64,000 nucleotides of DNA, taken from the NCBI GenBank assembly GCA_039819165.1, contig JBCBSM010000001.1, positions 682,001 to 746,000 of the forward strand, read 5' to 3'. The notes under the pieces were generated by a model. That model was not told the DNA's origin, did no database searches, and saw only the letters and a program-made list of their open reading frames with translations. The stretch is from Planctomycetota bacterium. GTDB taxonomy: Bacteria > Planctomycetota > Phycisphaerae > Phycisphaerales > UBA1924. Position 1 is the stretch's first letter, and the number at the start of each line of letters is the position of its first letter. The position numbers and the translations under genes were made by a program. This document shows, in pieces, positions 18,148-32,005 of this stretch.

Positions 18148-20196
18148 ACACCGTCCTCGCACGCCTCCGCGTCACAATCGGTTGGGTATGGAAGCACGCC
18201 GCGGCGGGAATCGCAGTCGCGCTCATTATCGCGGCGCTGGTCATCGGCTATCGGATTGGTCGTCCCGCCCCAGAGCCCGCAACTGAACTGGCGGCGGAGG
18301 CCCACGAGCACGGCGAAGACACGAGCCAACCGCAGATGTACACATGCTCGATGCATCCGTCTGTTCGCCTGCCTGACCCAGATGCTAAGTGCCCGATCTG
18401 CTTCATGGACCTCATCCCGGTCACCGCGGATGAGGGCGAGGGGAATGAACTGCGTGTCAGGATGAGCGAGGCGGCCGCCGCGCTCAGCCGGATCGAGACA
18501 GCCCCGGTCGGCCGGTTCTTCCCGACGGCCGAGGTGCGGATGTATGGCAAGGTCACCTACGACGAAACTTCGGTGGCGCGACTGACGGCGTACTTCCCGG
18601 GGCGGATCGAGCGGTTGTTTGTCAACTATGTCGGTGTTCCGGTGTCGGCCGGAGACCACATGGCCGAGGTGTACAGCCCGGAGTTGCTCGCGGCTTTCGA
18701 GGAACTTCGACAGGTTGCCTCTGCGGCCACGGATACAAGCTCCGGCAGCGAACTGCTGCGATCCGCCACGCGGGACACATTGGCGGCGGCACGCGAGAAG
18801 CTGCGGTTGTTTGGTCTGACCTCGGAGCAGATTATCGCGGTCGAGGAAGGCCGCTTCGAATCGGATCACCTGCCCATCTATGCCCCGATCGGAGGCGTTG
18901 TCACGCATCTGGCGGTGCGCGAGGGGGACTATGTGCAGACAGGCGATCCGATCGCGACGGTCGCCGACCTGTCTCGCCTGTGGGTGGATATGGAGGCGTA
19001 CGAGTCGCAGCTCCCGCTGCTCCGCTGGGGGCAGCCCGTGACGTTCACGGTCGAGGCGCACCCGGGCGATGTGTTCGAGGGACGCGTCTCGTTCATCGAG
19101 CCGATGGTCGACGAGAGGACCAGGACCGCAGCGGTACGGATCGCGGTGGAGAACGAGCGGAATCGGCTCAAGCCGGGGATGTTCGCGTCCGGCACCGTCC
19201 GTACCCGCATCGCGAAGGATGGTGCGGTTGTCAACGATGAACTCGCCGGACGCTGGGTGAGCCCGATGCACCCGACCGTCGTCAAGGACGGGCCGGGGCA
19301 GTGCGACATCTGCGGGATGGACCTGGTGCCCGCCGAATCGCTCGGCGTGGTCGGCAATCCGAGCGCGGCCGAGGAGCCCCTGGTCATCCCCCGCTCGTCG
19401 GTCCTCTTCACCGGGACGCGATCGGTGGTGTATGTCGAGGTGCCCGATGCCGACAAGCCAACCTACGAGGGGAGGGTGATCGTGCTCGGGCCGCGGGCGG
19501 GCGATTTCTACATCGTCCGCGAAGGCTTGAGCAGAGGCGAACGCGTGGTGGTCAATGGCGCGTTCCGGATCGACAGCGCCATGCAGATCGCGGCAAAGCC
19601 GAGCATGATGACGCCCGCCGGTGGCGGTGGGAGCGACCCGCACGCAGGGCACGGCGGCACATCCGACGGCGCGATGCCGACCATGCCCGAGCGCGTCAGC
19701 GTGCCCGACAGCTTCGTGTTCGCGCTCAAGCCGATCTACGCGGCGTACCTCGACGCCCAGGAGGCGCTCGCGGCGGACGACCTCGGCGGGTTTTCGCAGG
19801 CGGCCGCGGACCTCCGAACCGCGATCGGCTTCGTCGAAGAGGCCGGACTGGTCGGCGAACCGCTCGGCGAGTGGCGGCGGGCCGCGGCCCGGCTGCGTGT
19901 CGAGCCGGGTATCACAGATATTGAGATCGCTCGGACTAAGTTCGAGGGCATGAGCGAGGCGGTCATCGCGCTCCAGCGTCGTTTCGGGCACCGGGGGAGC
20001 GAAGAATGGCAACTCGCGCACTGCCCTATGGCTTTCGATAACCAGGGAGCCGACTGGCTCCAGCGCGGCGAACAGATCAACAACCCATACTTCGGCGCAA
20101 GCATGCTCCGGTGCGGGGAGATCCGCGAGTCCTTTGAGCCGCTCAACGGTGACGCTATGAACAGCGCGACCGAGGGAAGCAGCGAGGGTCACGATC

Positions 20197-20204
<8 letters not shown>
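18144..20204 (+). CDS. CusB-like adaptor with two heavy-metal-binding modules and a DUF3347-like C-terminus
   Basis: A 686-residue adaptor, far longer than simple CusB (about 400). It has an N-terminal membrane anchor (AAAGIAVALIIAALVIGY), then a CxMHP heavy-metal-binding module (YTCSMHPSVRLPDPDAKCPI, residues about 69-92), lipoyl/barrel/hairpin domains, and a second module at about 370-395 (WVSPMHPTVVKDG...CDICGMDL) between barrel and membrane-proximal domain. The C-terminal 150 residues end in HCPMAFDNQGADWLQ and NPYFGASMLRCGE, matching DUF3347-type copper-associated domains. It overlaps the pump by 8 bases. Together these point to Cu(I)/Ag(I) capture and hand-off to the pump. Confidence 0.9.
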
Positions 20205-24035
<3,831 letters not shown>

Positions 24036-24039
<4 letters not shown>

Positions 24040-25100
24040 AGCCCGCAACCCTGATCACGTGCATCTGTCTGATCTCGTCGACTGCTCTTGTATCGGCGCA
24101 GGATTACGACTCCGGTTCGCACACCCAACAGGCTGCCGAGCCCGTCAACACCATGTGCCCGATCGGCAAGGAGCCGATCGTTCCCTCCGCGGGAACCGTC
24201 GAGTACAAGGGCAAGACCATCGGCCTCTGCTGCCCCGGCTGCGGCGAGGCGTTCCTCGCCTGGGATGAAATCCGCAAGGACGAGTTCGTCGTACTGGCCG
24301 CAGCGGGCCGCGAGCCCGGTTCGGAGCGACATGGCCAGCCCGACGACGAATCCCCAACGGGCACGGCCTCACCCGGGCCGACCTACCCGTACACCCTGCC
24401 CGACTGCCCCGTCGGCGGCCCCCTCGGATCGATGGGCGATCCGATCGTCAAGGTCTACGACAACCGAGAGGTGCGCTTCTGCTGCGCCGGCTGCATCGAA
24501 GAGTTTGAGGGCAACGAGGCCAAGTACTGGGGTGAGATAGACGAGAAGATCGTCGAGCAGCAGCTCATGCACTACCCCATCGACACCTGCATCGTCACCG
24601 GCGAAAAGCTGGGCGCTAACGCCGTGAACCATGTGCACAACAACCGCCTTGTCCGACTCGCGAGCGCCGACGCGGTTGCCGCGTTCAAGACCGATCCGAA
24701 GAAGTACCTGGATGCTCTCGACAAGCGAATCATCGACTCACAGCTCCCCGGATACCCGATGGACAACTGCCCCGTCGGTGGTCCGCTCGGCTCGATGGGT
24801 GAGCCGGTCAACTTCATCTACATGAACCGCCTCGTCCGCCTGTGCTGTGGTGCCTGCGAAAGGTCCATCGCCACTGAGCCTGCAAAGTACATGGCCAAAC
24901 TCGATGCCGCGTACGCCGATCAGCAGCGTGACGATTACGCCCTTGACACCTGCGTCGTCACCGGTGCGAAGCTGGGTTCCATGGGCGATCCGGTTGAGCT
25001 CGTCGCCGGAACGAGACTGGTTCGCTTCTGCTGCGCCGGCTGCCTGCCGAAGTTCAAGGCGAACCCGGCCGAGTTCCTCGTCAAGATGCCGCAGGATTGA
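24036..25100 (+). CDS. Secreted protein with five YHS-like Cys repeats
   Basis: A 354-residue protein starting at the ATG that overlaps the pump stop (ATGA). A signal peptide ends near SAQ (19-22). Five repeats of about 60 residues follow, each with a lone Cys (C41, C124, C185, C245, C306) and, about 25 residues later, a CCxxC group (C65-C69, C149-C153, C270-C274, C332-C336). The third repeat has lost the CC group (LASADAV instead). Repeats 2 and 4 share CPVGGPLGSMG. This matches YHS-type metal-binding domains arranged in tandem. A periplasmic copper store or chaperone is the likely role. Confidence 0.75.
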
Positions 25101-25102
25101 GC

Positions 25103-26452
25103 ATGGCAGAACACGACGAGCACAATCACGGGTCCGAGTACCGCAGCGGCAGCCTCACGCTTACCGGATCGATCGCGATGGGAACCGGCGTCATGATCGG
25201 CGCGGGCATATTCGCCCTGACCGGTCAGGTCGCCGAGCTCGCCGGCGGGCTCTTTCCCGTAGCATTCATCGCGGCGGCTGTGGTGGTGGCTTTCAGCGCA
25301 TACTCGTACATCAAGGTCTGCAACGAGTACCCGTCCGCGGGCGGCATCGCGATGATCCTCAAGAAGGCGTACGGCCCGGGCGTTGTCACCGCGGGCTGCT
25401 CGCTGCTGATGTACTTCTCGATGGTCATCAACGAGAGCCTCGTCGCCCGCACGTTCGGCACATACACGATGCGGATCTTCGGCGAGGGGTCCGACTCATG
25501 GCTCGTGCCCGCGCTCGGCGTCGGTTTGATCGTCGTCGCGTTTGTTGTCAACCTACTTGGCAACCAGGTCATCGGCGGGCTGAGCAAGGTCACCGCGATC
25601 GTCAAGATCGTCGGCATCGCGGCCTTCGCGGGCATCGGACTCTGGGTGTCGGGGCTCTCCTTCGACACGCTGGCGGGCGATGGCGCATCATCCGACGCCC
25701 AGGGCGGCATTACCGGGTTTCTGGCCGCCGTCGCACTGTCGATCCTGGCATACAAGGGTTTCACGACCATCACCAACAGCGGTGATGAGATCAAGGAGCC
25801 CAAGAAGAACGTCGGCCGATCCATTATCTTCAGCCTGCTCATCTGCACCGGGCTCTACCTGCTCGTGACGCTCGCCGTCGCGGGCAACCTTAGCGTGGAT
25901 GAGATCATCGCCGCTCGCGACTCGTCGCTCGCCGAGGCCGCCCGTCCGGCGGTCGGTCAGTGGGGCGAGTGGCTGACGATCGGCCTTGCGATCGTGGCCA
26001 CTATCTCCGGCATCATCGCAAGTATGTTCGCCGTCTCCCGGATGCTCGCGATGCTCACGGACATGAAGCTGGTCCCGCACAGCCACTTCGGCATGCCGGG
26101 TCGCATCCAGAAGCACACACTGGTGTACACCGCTGTTGTCGCGCTCGCACTTACCGTCTTCTTCGACCTCAGCCGAATCGCCTCTCTCGGCGCAATCTTC
26201 TACATCGTGATGGACATGGCGATCCATTGGGGCGTGTTCAAGTACCTGCGAACAGAGCTGAACGCCAAGGCGTGGGTCCTTCTGACCGCCCTCATCCTCG
26301 ACGCCGTCGTGCTCGGGGCCTTCCTTTACCTCAAGCTCACCACCGACCCGCTCGTAGTAGCCGTGTCGCTGGGGGGAATGGCCCTGATCTTCGGAGCCGA
26401 ATGGTGGTTTCTAAGAACCGGGGACGAGAGGGGGAAGGCGGAGACGGACTGA
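25103..26452 (+). CDS. APC-superfamily permease in the copper cassette
   Basis: A 449-residue membrane protein of about twelve helices, starting at ATG 25103 with GCAGGA upstream; a TTG at 25097 would overlap the previous stop. Its N-terminus is His-rich (AEHDEHNHG). The motif GTGVMIGAGIFALTG in TM1 is the substrate-binding GxGIF signature of amino-acid/polyamine/organocation transporters, and the order of segments is that of the family. The operon position between metal genes suggests import or export of an amino acid or metal-amino-acid complex, but this is speculation. Confidence 0.8.
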   Translation: MAEHDEHNHGSEYRSGSLTLTGSIAMGTGVMIGAGIFALTGQVAELAGGLFPVAFIAAAVVVAFSAYSYIKVCNEYPSAGGIAMILKKAYGPGVVTAGCSLLMYFSMVINESLVARTFGTYTMRIFGEGSDSWLVPALGVGLIVVAFVVNLLGNQVIGGLSKVTAIVKIVGIAAFAGIGLWVSGLSFDTLAGDGASSDAQGGITGFLAAVALSILAYKGFTTITNSGDEIKEPKKNVGRSIIFSLLICTGLYLLVTLAVAGNLSVDEIIAARDSSLAEAARPAVGQWGEWLTIGLAIVATISGIIASMFAVSRMLAMLTDMKLVPHSHFGMPGRIQKHTLVYTAVVALALTVFFDLSRIASLGAIFYIVMDMAIHWGVFKYLRTELNAKAWVLLTALILDAVVLGAFLYLKLTTDPLVVAVSLGGMALIFGAEWWFLRTGDERGKAETD

Positions 26453-26456
26453 GGGC

Positions 26457-26485
26457 TTGACAACCGCGGGCCTCTCACATACCCT
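26457..26485 (+). promoter_or_regulatory. Probable promoter of csoR-copA
   Basis: TTGACA (26457-26462) is a consensus -35 box starting 5 bases after the permease stop. With a 17-base spacer the -10 box is TACCCT (26480-26485), which lies inside the CsoR-type operator. The predicted transcript start is about 26492, i.e. at or next to the csoR start codon. Confidence 0.65.
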
Positions 26486-26496
26486 TAGGGGGTATG
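26478..26496. promoter_or_regulatory. CsoR-type operator overlapping the csoR start codon
   Basis: CATACCCTTAGGGGGTATG is a G/C-tract pseudo-palindrome like known CsoR/RcnR/FrmR sites (ATACCC 26479-26484, GGGTAT 26490-26495). It covers the -10 box and ends at the G of the csoR ATG, so the repressor would block RNA polymerase directly; Cu(I) binding would release it and turn on csoR and copA. Confidence 0.75.
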
Positions 26497-26802
26497 GGTA
26501 CCAAAAAGACACATCGGACAGCTCATGGGGTCTGCCCGGCCGATCGAGAGGCCAACCTCGCACGCCTGAAGCGGATCGAGGGCCAGGTGCGAGGCATCGC
26601 CCAGATGGTCGAACAGGATCGGTACTGCGTCGACGTGATGACCCAGATCGCAGCGGTGCAGCAGGCCCTCCGCGGCGTTGGCCGCGAAGTGCTGCGCCAC
26701 CATCTGAAGCACTGCATAACGGAGGCCGCGGGGAAGGGCGAGAAGGCTCTTAATGCGGCCAGCGATGAGCTGATCGATCTGCTCTACAAGAACGCCCGAT
26801 AG
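26494..26802 (+). CDS. csoR: CsoR-family copper-sensing repressor
   Basis: A 102-residue all-helical repressor. [11 protein letters not shown] (24-34) is the DNA-binding signature of the CsoR/RcnR family. The Cu(I) ligands Cys-His-Cys are present as C45, H70 and C74 (C-x24-H-x3-C), matching CsoR rather than the Ni/Co-sensing RcnR. No other usable start codon exists before the conserved core, so the ATG inside the operator is likely the true start. It lies 8 bases before copA. Confidence 0.9.
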   Translation: MGTKKTHRTAHGVCPADREANLARLKRIEGQVRGIAQMVEQDRYCVDVMTQIAAVQQALRGVGREVLRHHLKHCITEAAGKGEKALNAASDELIDLLYKNAR

Positions 26803-26810
26803 GAGGATCC

Positions 26811-29168
26811 ATGGCACGCGACCCAGTATGTGGCATGACCGTCACCCGCGAGAACGCCGCGGCGACCATCGAGCATGACAGTACCGAGTATCTTTTCTGC
26901 AGTACGCACTGCGCCGACAAATTCAGGGCCGATCCCGAGCGATTTGTGCCAAGCGGCGATCCGGGTATGCCACAACCAGCAGCGTCGCACTCCTGTTGCT
27001 CACACACGCACTCGGACCACGCATCGCCACGGCACGAGGGTCCGAAAGATGCCATCTACACCTGCCCCATGCACCCCGAGGTTCGCCAGATCGGACCAGG
27101 TGACTGCCCGAAGTGCGGAATGGCACTTGAGCCACTCGACCCGACCGCGGCACATGACGACACCGAGCTGCGGGACATGACCCGTCGCTTCTGGGTCGCC
27201 ACCGCCTTCACCGCGCCGCTGCTGGTGTATGTGATGGGCAACATGCTCTTCGGACACCCGTTCCTCAAGTGGATTGATCCAGCAGTGAGCCAGTGGGGTG
27301 AGCTGGTCCTCGCAACCCCCGTGGTGCTCTGGTGCGCCTGGCCGTTCTTCGTCCGGGGCGTTCGATCCGTCCGCGCATTGCAGCCCAACATGTGGACGCT
27401 GATATCGATCGGCGTCTCTCTGGCATACGTCTACAGCGTGGTGGCCACGATCGCCCCGCAGCTCTTCCCGGATTCCCTGCGGGACGAGTCGGGGCGGGTC
27501 GGGGTCTACTACGAGGCAGCCGCGGTGATCGTCACGCTGGTGCTGCTTGGGCAGGTCATGGAACTCCGCGCCCGAAGACGGACCGGCGGCGCGATCCGAG
27601 AACTTCTTGAACTCGCGCCCCCGATCGCCCGTCGAATTTCCGACGATGGAAGCGAGCAGGATGTCGCGGTCGAGGAACTACACCCAGGCGATCGTGTCAG
27701 GGTCCGACCGGGTGACAAGGTCCCTATCGACGGAGAGGTCCTCGAGGGGCGAAGTACCATCGATGAGTCGATGCTGACCGGTGAGCCAGTGCCGGTGGAG
27801 AAGACGAGCGGCGACAGAGTCACCGGTGGGACGGTGAACAAGGCGGGCTCGTTCGTCATGCGGGTCAGCCGGACCGGGTCGGATACGACCCTCGCCCAGA
27901 TCGTCCAGATGGTCGCCGAGGCCCAAAGATCCCGAGCGCCTATCCAGCGGCTCGCGGACGCGGTCGCGGCCTGGTTCGTGCCGATCGTCGTTGTCATCGC
28001 CATCATCGCCTTCGGCACGTGGATGCTGGTCGGACCGTCGCCGGCCTTCAGCTACGCCTTGGTCGCGGCGGTATCCGTGCTCATCATCGCCTGCCCGTGC
28101 GCCCTCGGGCTGGCCACACCTATGTCGATCATGGTTGCGGCCGGTCAAGGGGCCAAGCAGGGCGTGCTGATCAAGAACGCCGCGGCGCTCGAGACCTTCG
28201 AGAAGATCACCACCATCGTCGTCGACAAGACCGGAACCCTCACCGAAGGCAGGCCAGAACTCGTGGTGGCCGAGGTGGCGGAAGGCATGGATGAACAGCG
28301 AGTACTCGCTCTGCTCGCGGCGGCGGAGCGGGGCAGTGAGCATCCCCTTGCCGAAGCAATCGTCTCCGGCCTGGAAAGCAGGACCGAGCTGCGTTTCGAC
28401 GCCGCGGACTTCGAGAGCATCACCGGCAAAGGAATCATCGCCACGGTTGACGGCGTGCGTGTAGCCATCGGTTCGCCCGCGCTGATGCGAGATGAGGGCG
28501 TTGCCGTTGAGTCCATGGCCGAACGTGCCGATGAGCAGCGGCGCAAGGGCGGGACCTCGATGTTCGCCTCGATCGATGGAACGCCGGCAGCCCTTCTTGC
28601 CGTTGCCGACCCGATCAAGAAGTCCACTAGGCAAGCGATCGACGCCCTGCACCGGCAGGGAATGACGGTGGTCATGCTCACCGGTGACAATCGCACCACG
28701 GCGCAGGCCATCGCCGACCAACTCGGCATTGACCGCGTCGAGGCGGAGGTGCTGCCGGACCAGAAGGCCGAGATCATCCGCAAACTCCAGAGCGAGGGCC
28801 AGAAGGTCGCAATGGCGGGAGACGGCGTCAACGACGCCCCCGCCCTCGCTCAGGCCGATGTCGGTGTCGCTATGGGCACCGGGGCCGGTGTGGCGATCGA
28901 GAGCGCCTCGATGACACTTGTCGGTGGTGATCTCAACGGTCTGGTGCGGGCACGCGAACTGAGCCGCGCGACGATGCGGAACATCCGCCAGAATTTGTTC
29001 TTCGCCTTCGCCTACAACGCCGCGGGCGTGCCGATCGCCGCGGGTATCTTGTATCCGGTGTTCGGCGTCCTGCTGAGCCCCATGATTGCCGCGGCGGCAA
29101 TGAGCCTCAGTTCGGTTTCGGTGATTACCAATGCACTTCGGTTGCGGTGGATCACTTCGAGCTCCTAG
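26811..29168 (+). CDS. copA: Copper-exporting P1B-type ATPase
   Basis: A 785-residue ATPase with AGGAGG 4 bases before the ATG. The N-terminus has a YHS domain (DPVCGMTV, C30STHC34) and a CxMHP module (YTCPMHPEV, 83-91, then CPKCGMAL) in place of the usual HMA domains. The core has the TM6 CPC motif (428-430), the phosphorylated D472 in DKTGTLTEG, the HP motif in SEHPLAEAI, and [10 protein letters not shown]. It pumps Cu(I) from cytoplasm to periplasm, where the CusCBA-like pump can remove it. Regulation by the adjacent CsoR is expected. Confidence 0.93.
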   Translation: MARDPVCGMTVTRENAAATIEHDSTEYLFCSTHCADKFRADPERFVPSGDPGMPQPAASHSCCSHTHSDHASPRHEGPKDAIYTCPMHPEVRQIGPGDCPKCGMALEPLDPTAAHDDTELRDMTRRFWVATAFTAPLLVYVMGNMLFGHPFLKWIDPAVSQWGELVLATPVVLWCAWPFFVRGVRSVRALQPNMWTLISIGVSLAYVYSVVATIAPQLFPDSLRDESGRVGVYYEAAAVIVTLVLLGQVMELRARRRTGGAIRELLELAPPIARRISDDGSEQDVAVEELHPGDRVRVRPGDKVPIDGEVLEGRSTIDESMLTGEPVPVEKTSGDRVTGGTVNKAGSFVMRVSRTGSDTTLAQIVQMVAEAQRSRAPIQRLADAVAAWFVPIVVVIAIIAFGTWMLVGPSPAFSYALVAAVSVLIIACPCALGLATPMSIMVAAGQGAKQGVLIKNAAALETFEKITTIVVDKTGTLTEGRPELVVAEVAEGMDEQRVLALLAAAERGSEHPLAEAIVSGLESRTELRFDAADFESITGKGIIATVDGVRVAIGSPALMRDEGVAVESMAERADEQRRKGGTSMFASIDGTPAALLAVADPIKKSTRQAIDALHRQGMTVVMLTGDNRTTAQAIADQLGIDRVEAEVLPDQKAEIIRKLQSEGQKVAMAGDGVNDAPALAQADVGVAMGTGAGVAIESASMTLVGGDLNGLVRARELSRATMRNIRQNLFFAFAYNAAGVPIAAGILYPVFGVLLSPMIAAAAMSLSSVSVITNALRLRWITSSS

Positions 29169-29172
29169 CAGA

Positions 29173-30525
29173 CTACTTCTTCACCGACTGCCCCGGCCCT
29201 GTAGCCTCGGTCAGCGCGCCGCTCTGGCTACTCGCGGTCGCCGAGAAGCCCGGGCCGCTGCTGGAGGCGGAGGCGCTGGCCGAGCCGCTGGAGGAGCCCG
29301 AGGAGGAGAAAGAAGAGGAGCCGCTCGATTTGCCGGATGAGCCCGAGCCGCTGCTGGAGCCCGATCCGGAGCCGGATGCGGACGCCGAGATGCCGCTGCC
29401 CGATCCGGAGGAGGCGGCGGTGGCGGGCAGGTCGTTGTGGACCCAGACGCCCTCGGCCAGCAGGGTGTTGGTGCCGGGGATGTGGATGGCCACGGTCCGC
29501 GTTGGGGCTTCCACCCGATCGACCCGTTCGACTGGTTCCTCATTGAACTGGTCGTCGACCAGGCGGTCGCCTGGTTGGACGAACTCGGCGGATGCGAAGC
29601 CCCACTCGTCGCCGCGGCGGATGAGGATCGGGTGCTCGGGCGTGGCCTTGATGCGGCGGTTGATGACGACGAAGCCTTGGTGCTCGCCCAGGGTCACGCT
29701 GGCGACGCGGGCCTCGGTGCGTTCGGCACCGTGCAGGCCGTGGTGGGACAGCCAGTTGTACTGGGCGCGGTACGGCACATCGACCTCGAGGCCGGGGACG
29801 CGGACGGAATCCACCAAATCACCGGGCTTCAGGTTCTCGATGGGCGTCATGCGGCCGTCGGCCAGGCGGACGAGGGTGCCGAAGAGGAGGCAGTTGCCGC
29901 TCGACCCTCCCCCGGAGGAGCCGCCACCACCCGACGACCCACCGCCCCCGGACGAACCGCCTCCGCCGCTGGAGCCACCGCCGCCAGAGGATCCGCCTCC
30001 GCCCGACGACCCACCGCCCCCGGACGAACCGCCACCGCCGGAGGAACCCCCGCCGCCCGAAGATCCGCCCCCGCTGGAGCCGCCGCCGGATGAGCCACCC
30101 GAGGAGCCGCCGGACGAACCGCCCGACGACTGCCCGCTGCTGAAGCCCGAGCTGCCGGCCGACGAACTCGCGCCGCCGCTCGATGAGCCGCCGGATCCGC
30201 TTCCGCTCGACTCGGTGGGTTGGCTGGAGGCGGTCTCGGTCGGGGTGCCGCTGCCTGACTGCGTGGTGCCGCTATCGGTGGTGAACGCGTCGGTCGTGTA
30301 GGTCGTTAGCGTGGGCGTGCCACCGGGCCCGGTGGTGTAGATCACGTCGCCGGTGGTCGAATAACTCGACGGCTCGCTCGACGGCATCGACGGCGACGAC
30401 GAGGGCGTCTCGCTGGGCGCGGACCCCGAGCCCGACGAGTACTGGCTCGACCCTCCGCCCTGCGGCGGCGTACCTGTCGCCCAGACGGGGATGTAGAGGT
30501 AGTAGCGCGTCGGGCCGTCGCTCAT
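29173..30525 (-). CDS. Gly/Ser-repeat protein with a Hint (bacterial intein-like) domain
   Basis: A 450-residue protein that overlaps the DUF115-like gene by 4 bases. Residues 20-215 are low-complexity Ser/Gly, including about eight GGGGSS repeats. A Hint domain fills about 216-371: it starts GNCLLFGTLVRLADG (Cys218 as the splice-site nucleophile), has TPEHPI (301-306) as the central block and ends LLAEGVWVHN-D (H369, N370). The residue after Asn is Asp, not Cys/Ser/Thr, so splicing is unlikely but C-terminal cleavage is possible, as in bacterial intein-like (BIL) domains. A Ser/Gly-rich tail follows. Position at the end of the tail operon suggests an exposed virion part. Confidence 0.8.
   Translation of the reverse strand: MSDGPTRYYLYIPVWATGTPPQGGGSSQYSSGSGSAPSETPSSSPSMPSSEPSSYSTTGDVIYTTGPGGTPTLTTYTTDAFTTDSGTTQSGSGTPTETASSQPTESSGSGSGGSSSGGASSSAGSSGFSSGQSSGGSSGGSSGGSSGGGSSGGGSSGGGGSSGGGGSSGGGGSSGGGGSSGGGGSSGGGGSSGGGGSSGGGGSSGGGSSGNCLLFGTLVRLADGRMTPIENLKPGDLVDSVRVPGLEVDVPYRAQYNWLSHHGLHGAERTEARVASVTLGEHQGFVVINRRIKATPEHPILIRRGDEWGFASAEFVQPGDRLVDDQFNEEPVERVDRVEAPTRTVAIHIPGTNTLLAEGVWVHNDLPATAASSGSGSGISASASGSGSGSSSGSGSSGKSSGSSSFSSSGSSSGSASASASSSGPGFSATASSQSGALTEATGPGQSVKK
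29878..30129 (-). repeat. Tandem 18-base repeat encoding GGGGSS units
   Basis: Repeats of about 18 bases encode GGSS, GGGSS and GGGGSS units directly before the Hint domain. They lie inside the Hint gene, are near-identical at DNA level, and are likely to vary in copy number by slippage. Confidence 0.8.
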
Positions 30526-31445
30526 CGGGCGGCCTCCTTTGCGGGCGTCTTCTCGGTCGACGGATTCGGCTCGTACCAGCCCTGCGAACTGACGCGCTTG
30601 GCGCACTCGGCGCTCGCCGCCGCCACCGCGTCCTCGTAGGTCATCGTCTCGAACGCCCGCAGCTCGCTGCCCGGTGAGCAGTTGACCACGCGGAACTTGT
30701 GCTTGTCGAAGTGCGGCCGCAGGGCTTCGAAACGCCGGGCCAGCGAATCGTAGAGCACGTTGTTGTGGCGAATGGCGTCCTTGGAGCGATACTCGTCAAA
30801 GGCGTAGCGCCGGTCCGGGGCCATCTTGAAGTCGCAGCCGAGCAGGTACACCGTTCCGAAGCCCAGATAGTGCAGCAGGCGCAGGGCGACGAGCATCACG
30901 CTCCGCTTGCCGACGATCCCGAGTGAGTCCGCGGTCTTGCCGTCGTTGCCCCAGGGGATCGAGTCCCCGGTCAGGAACCGCTCGTGGTCGAAGTGGTCGG
31001 CCCGGCGGAAGAACAGCACGCTCGGCATCTGGTGGACCTTGAAGGCGCTGTCGCGCATCGTGACGCCCCCCTGACGATCAATCGTCTGGATGCGCAGCCG
31101 CTTGGACCACATGCACGTCGGGACGATTTTGAGGATGCCCGGATCCTTCCAGCCGGTGTCGATGAACCGGCCCGGGTCGTCCACGCAGGTCCATAGCGTC
31201 GGCCGGTGGATCGTCCACGAGTTGTTCACGCCCATGGTGACGATGCCCCGCCGATTGAGCAGCGAGAGATCGACCTGGTTGAGTGACGGACCGGAGAGGA
31301 TCAGGAACGCCGAGCGGCCGCGGTAGAACCGCGCGAGCGAGACCGAGTCAAAGTCGGCGGTATACAGGCGCAGCCCGTCCCGGGCGGGCCGGCGTGACTT
31401 GAGCCCGTGCTGGAGCGCCGCGATGTCCGACTGGTTCTCGCGCAT
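30522..31445 (-). CDS. DUF115/MptE-like or glycosyltransferase-like protein of the tail operon
   Basis: A 307-residue protein starting at MRENQSD. The motif FLILSGPSLNQVDLSLL resembles the GPSL nucleotide-binding turn of DUF115/sialyltransferase-type proteins, and GFGTVYLLGCDFKMAPDRRYAFDE matches the conserved LxGCD loop. The start overlaps the methyltransferase stop by 1 base (TGATG). Proteins of this kind act on sugars or pterins; in a phage a role in modifying surface glycans is plausible. The exact substrate is unknown. Confidence 0.65.
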   Translation of the reverse strand: MRENQSDIAALQHGLKSRRPARDGLRLYTADFDSVSLARFYRGRSAFLILSGPSLNQVDLSLLNRRGIVTMGVNNSWTIHRPTLWTCVDDPGRFIDTGWKDPGILKIVPTCMWSKRLRIQTIDRQGGVTMRDSAFKVHQMPSVLFFRRADHFDHERFLTGDSIPWGNDGKTADSLGIVGKRSVMLVALRLLHYLGFGTVYLLGCDFKMAPDRRYAFDEYRSKDAIRHNNVLYDSLARRFEALRPHFDKHKFRVVNCSPGSELRAFETMTYEDAVAAASAECAKRVSSQGWYEPNPSTEKTPAKEAAR

Positions 31446-32005
31446 CAGCGGGTGAACCTCCCGATGATGTAGCGGCCGGCCGCCCGGCGATCGGTTACCG
31501 CACCCACGCGCCCGATGCGGTCGAGCCACCAGTTGATGGGCCGCACGGTCGGGTGCAGGTTCTCGCCCAGGGCCGTGATGCGGCTGGGTCGTGTGCACAC
31601 CGAGACGCAGAACCACCCCCGCGGCCGGGCGACGCGGCGCATCTCGGCCAGCACCGGGTTCACGTCCTCGGGCAGCAGATGCTCGAGCGCGTCGAAGCAG
31701 GTGACCACGTCGGCCACGCCTTCCACGAGCCCCGTCGCGTGCATGGGCTTGACGACATCGGCGTCGTCGAACGCGAAGTCCACGCCCAGCCCGTCGATGC
31801 CCAGCCGGCGCAGGTGTCGGATGAAGTCGTTGCGTCCGCAGCCGAAGTCCACGACGAGGCGCGGCTTCCAGCCCCGCACGATCGGGACCGCGTGGCGACC
31901 GTGATTGGTTGAGCCATACGCCGAGCCCGGCCGCGCGGCCAGTTCCAGGTACTTGGCCCGCTCGTGGTCGCGGCGGGTGTCGAGGTCATTCGTGGTGGTG
32001 CTCAT
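31445..32005 (-). CDS. Class I SAM-dependent methyltransferase
   Basis: A 186-residue enzyme starting MSTTTNDL, with the start overlapping the upstream stop (ATGA). VVDFGCGRND (51-60) is SAM-binding motif I, CFDALEHL (103-110) the motif IV region typical of methyltransferase-11/23 folds, and GWFCVSVCTRPSR follows in strand 5. It is short (usual 200-250 residues). Next to a DUF115-like gene, it may methylate a sugar or small metabolite on the phage or host surface; the substrate is not known. Confidence 0.75.
   Translation of the reverse strand: MSTTTNDLDTRRDHERAKYLELAARPGSAYGSTNHGRHAVPIVRGWKPRLVVDFGCGRNDFIRHLRRLGIDGLGVDFAFDDADVVKPMHATGLVEGVADVVTCFDALEHLLPEDVNPVLAEMRRVARPRGWFCVSVCTRPSRITALGENLHPTVRPINWWLDRIGRVGAVTDRRAAGRYIIGRFTR

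Noticed and set aside
29878-30129. Regular repeats that could be taken for a CRISPR array
   Set aside because: Repeats are 18 bases without spacers and encode GGGGSS in the Hint gene; they are coding microsatellites.
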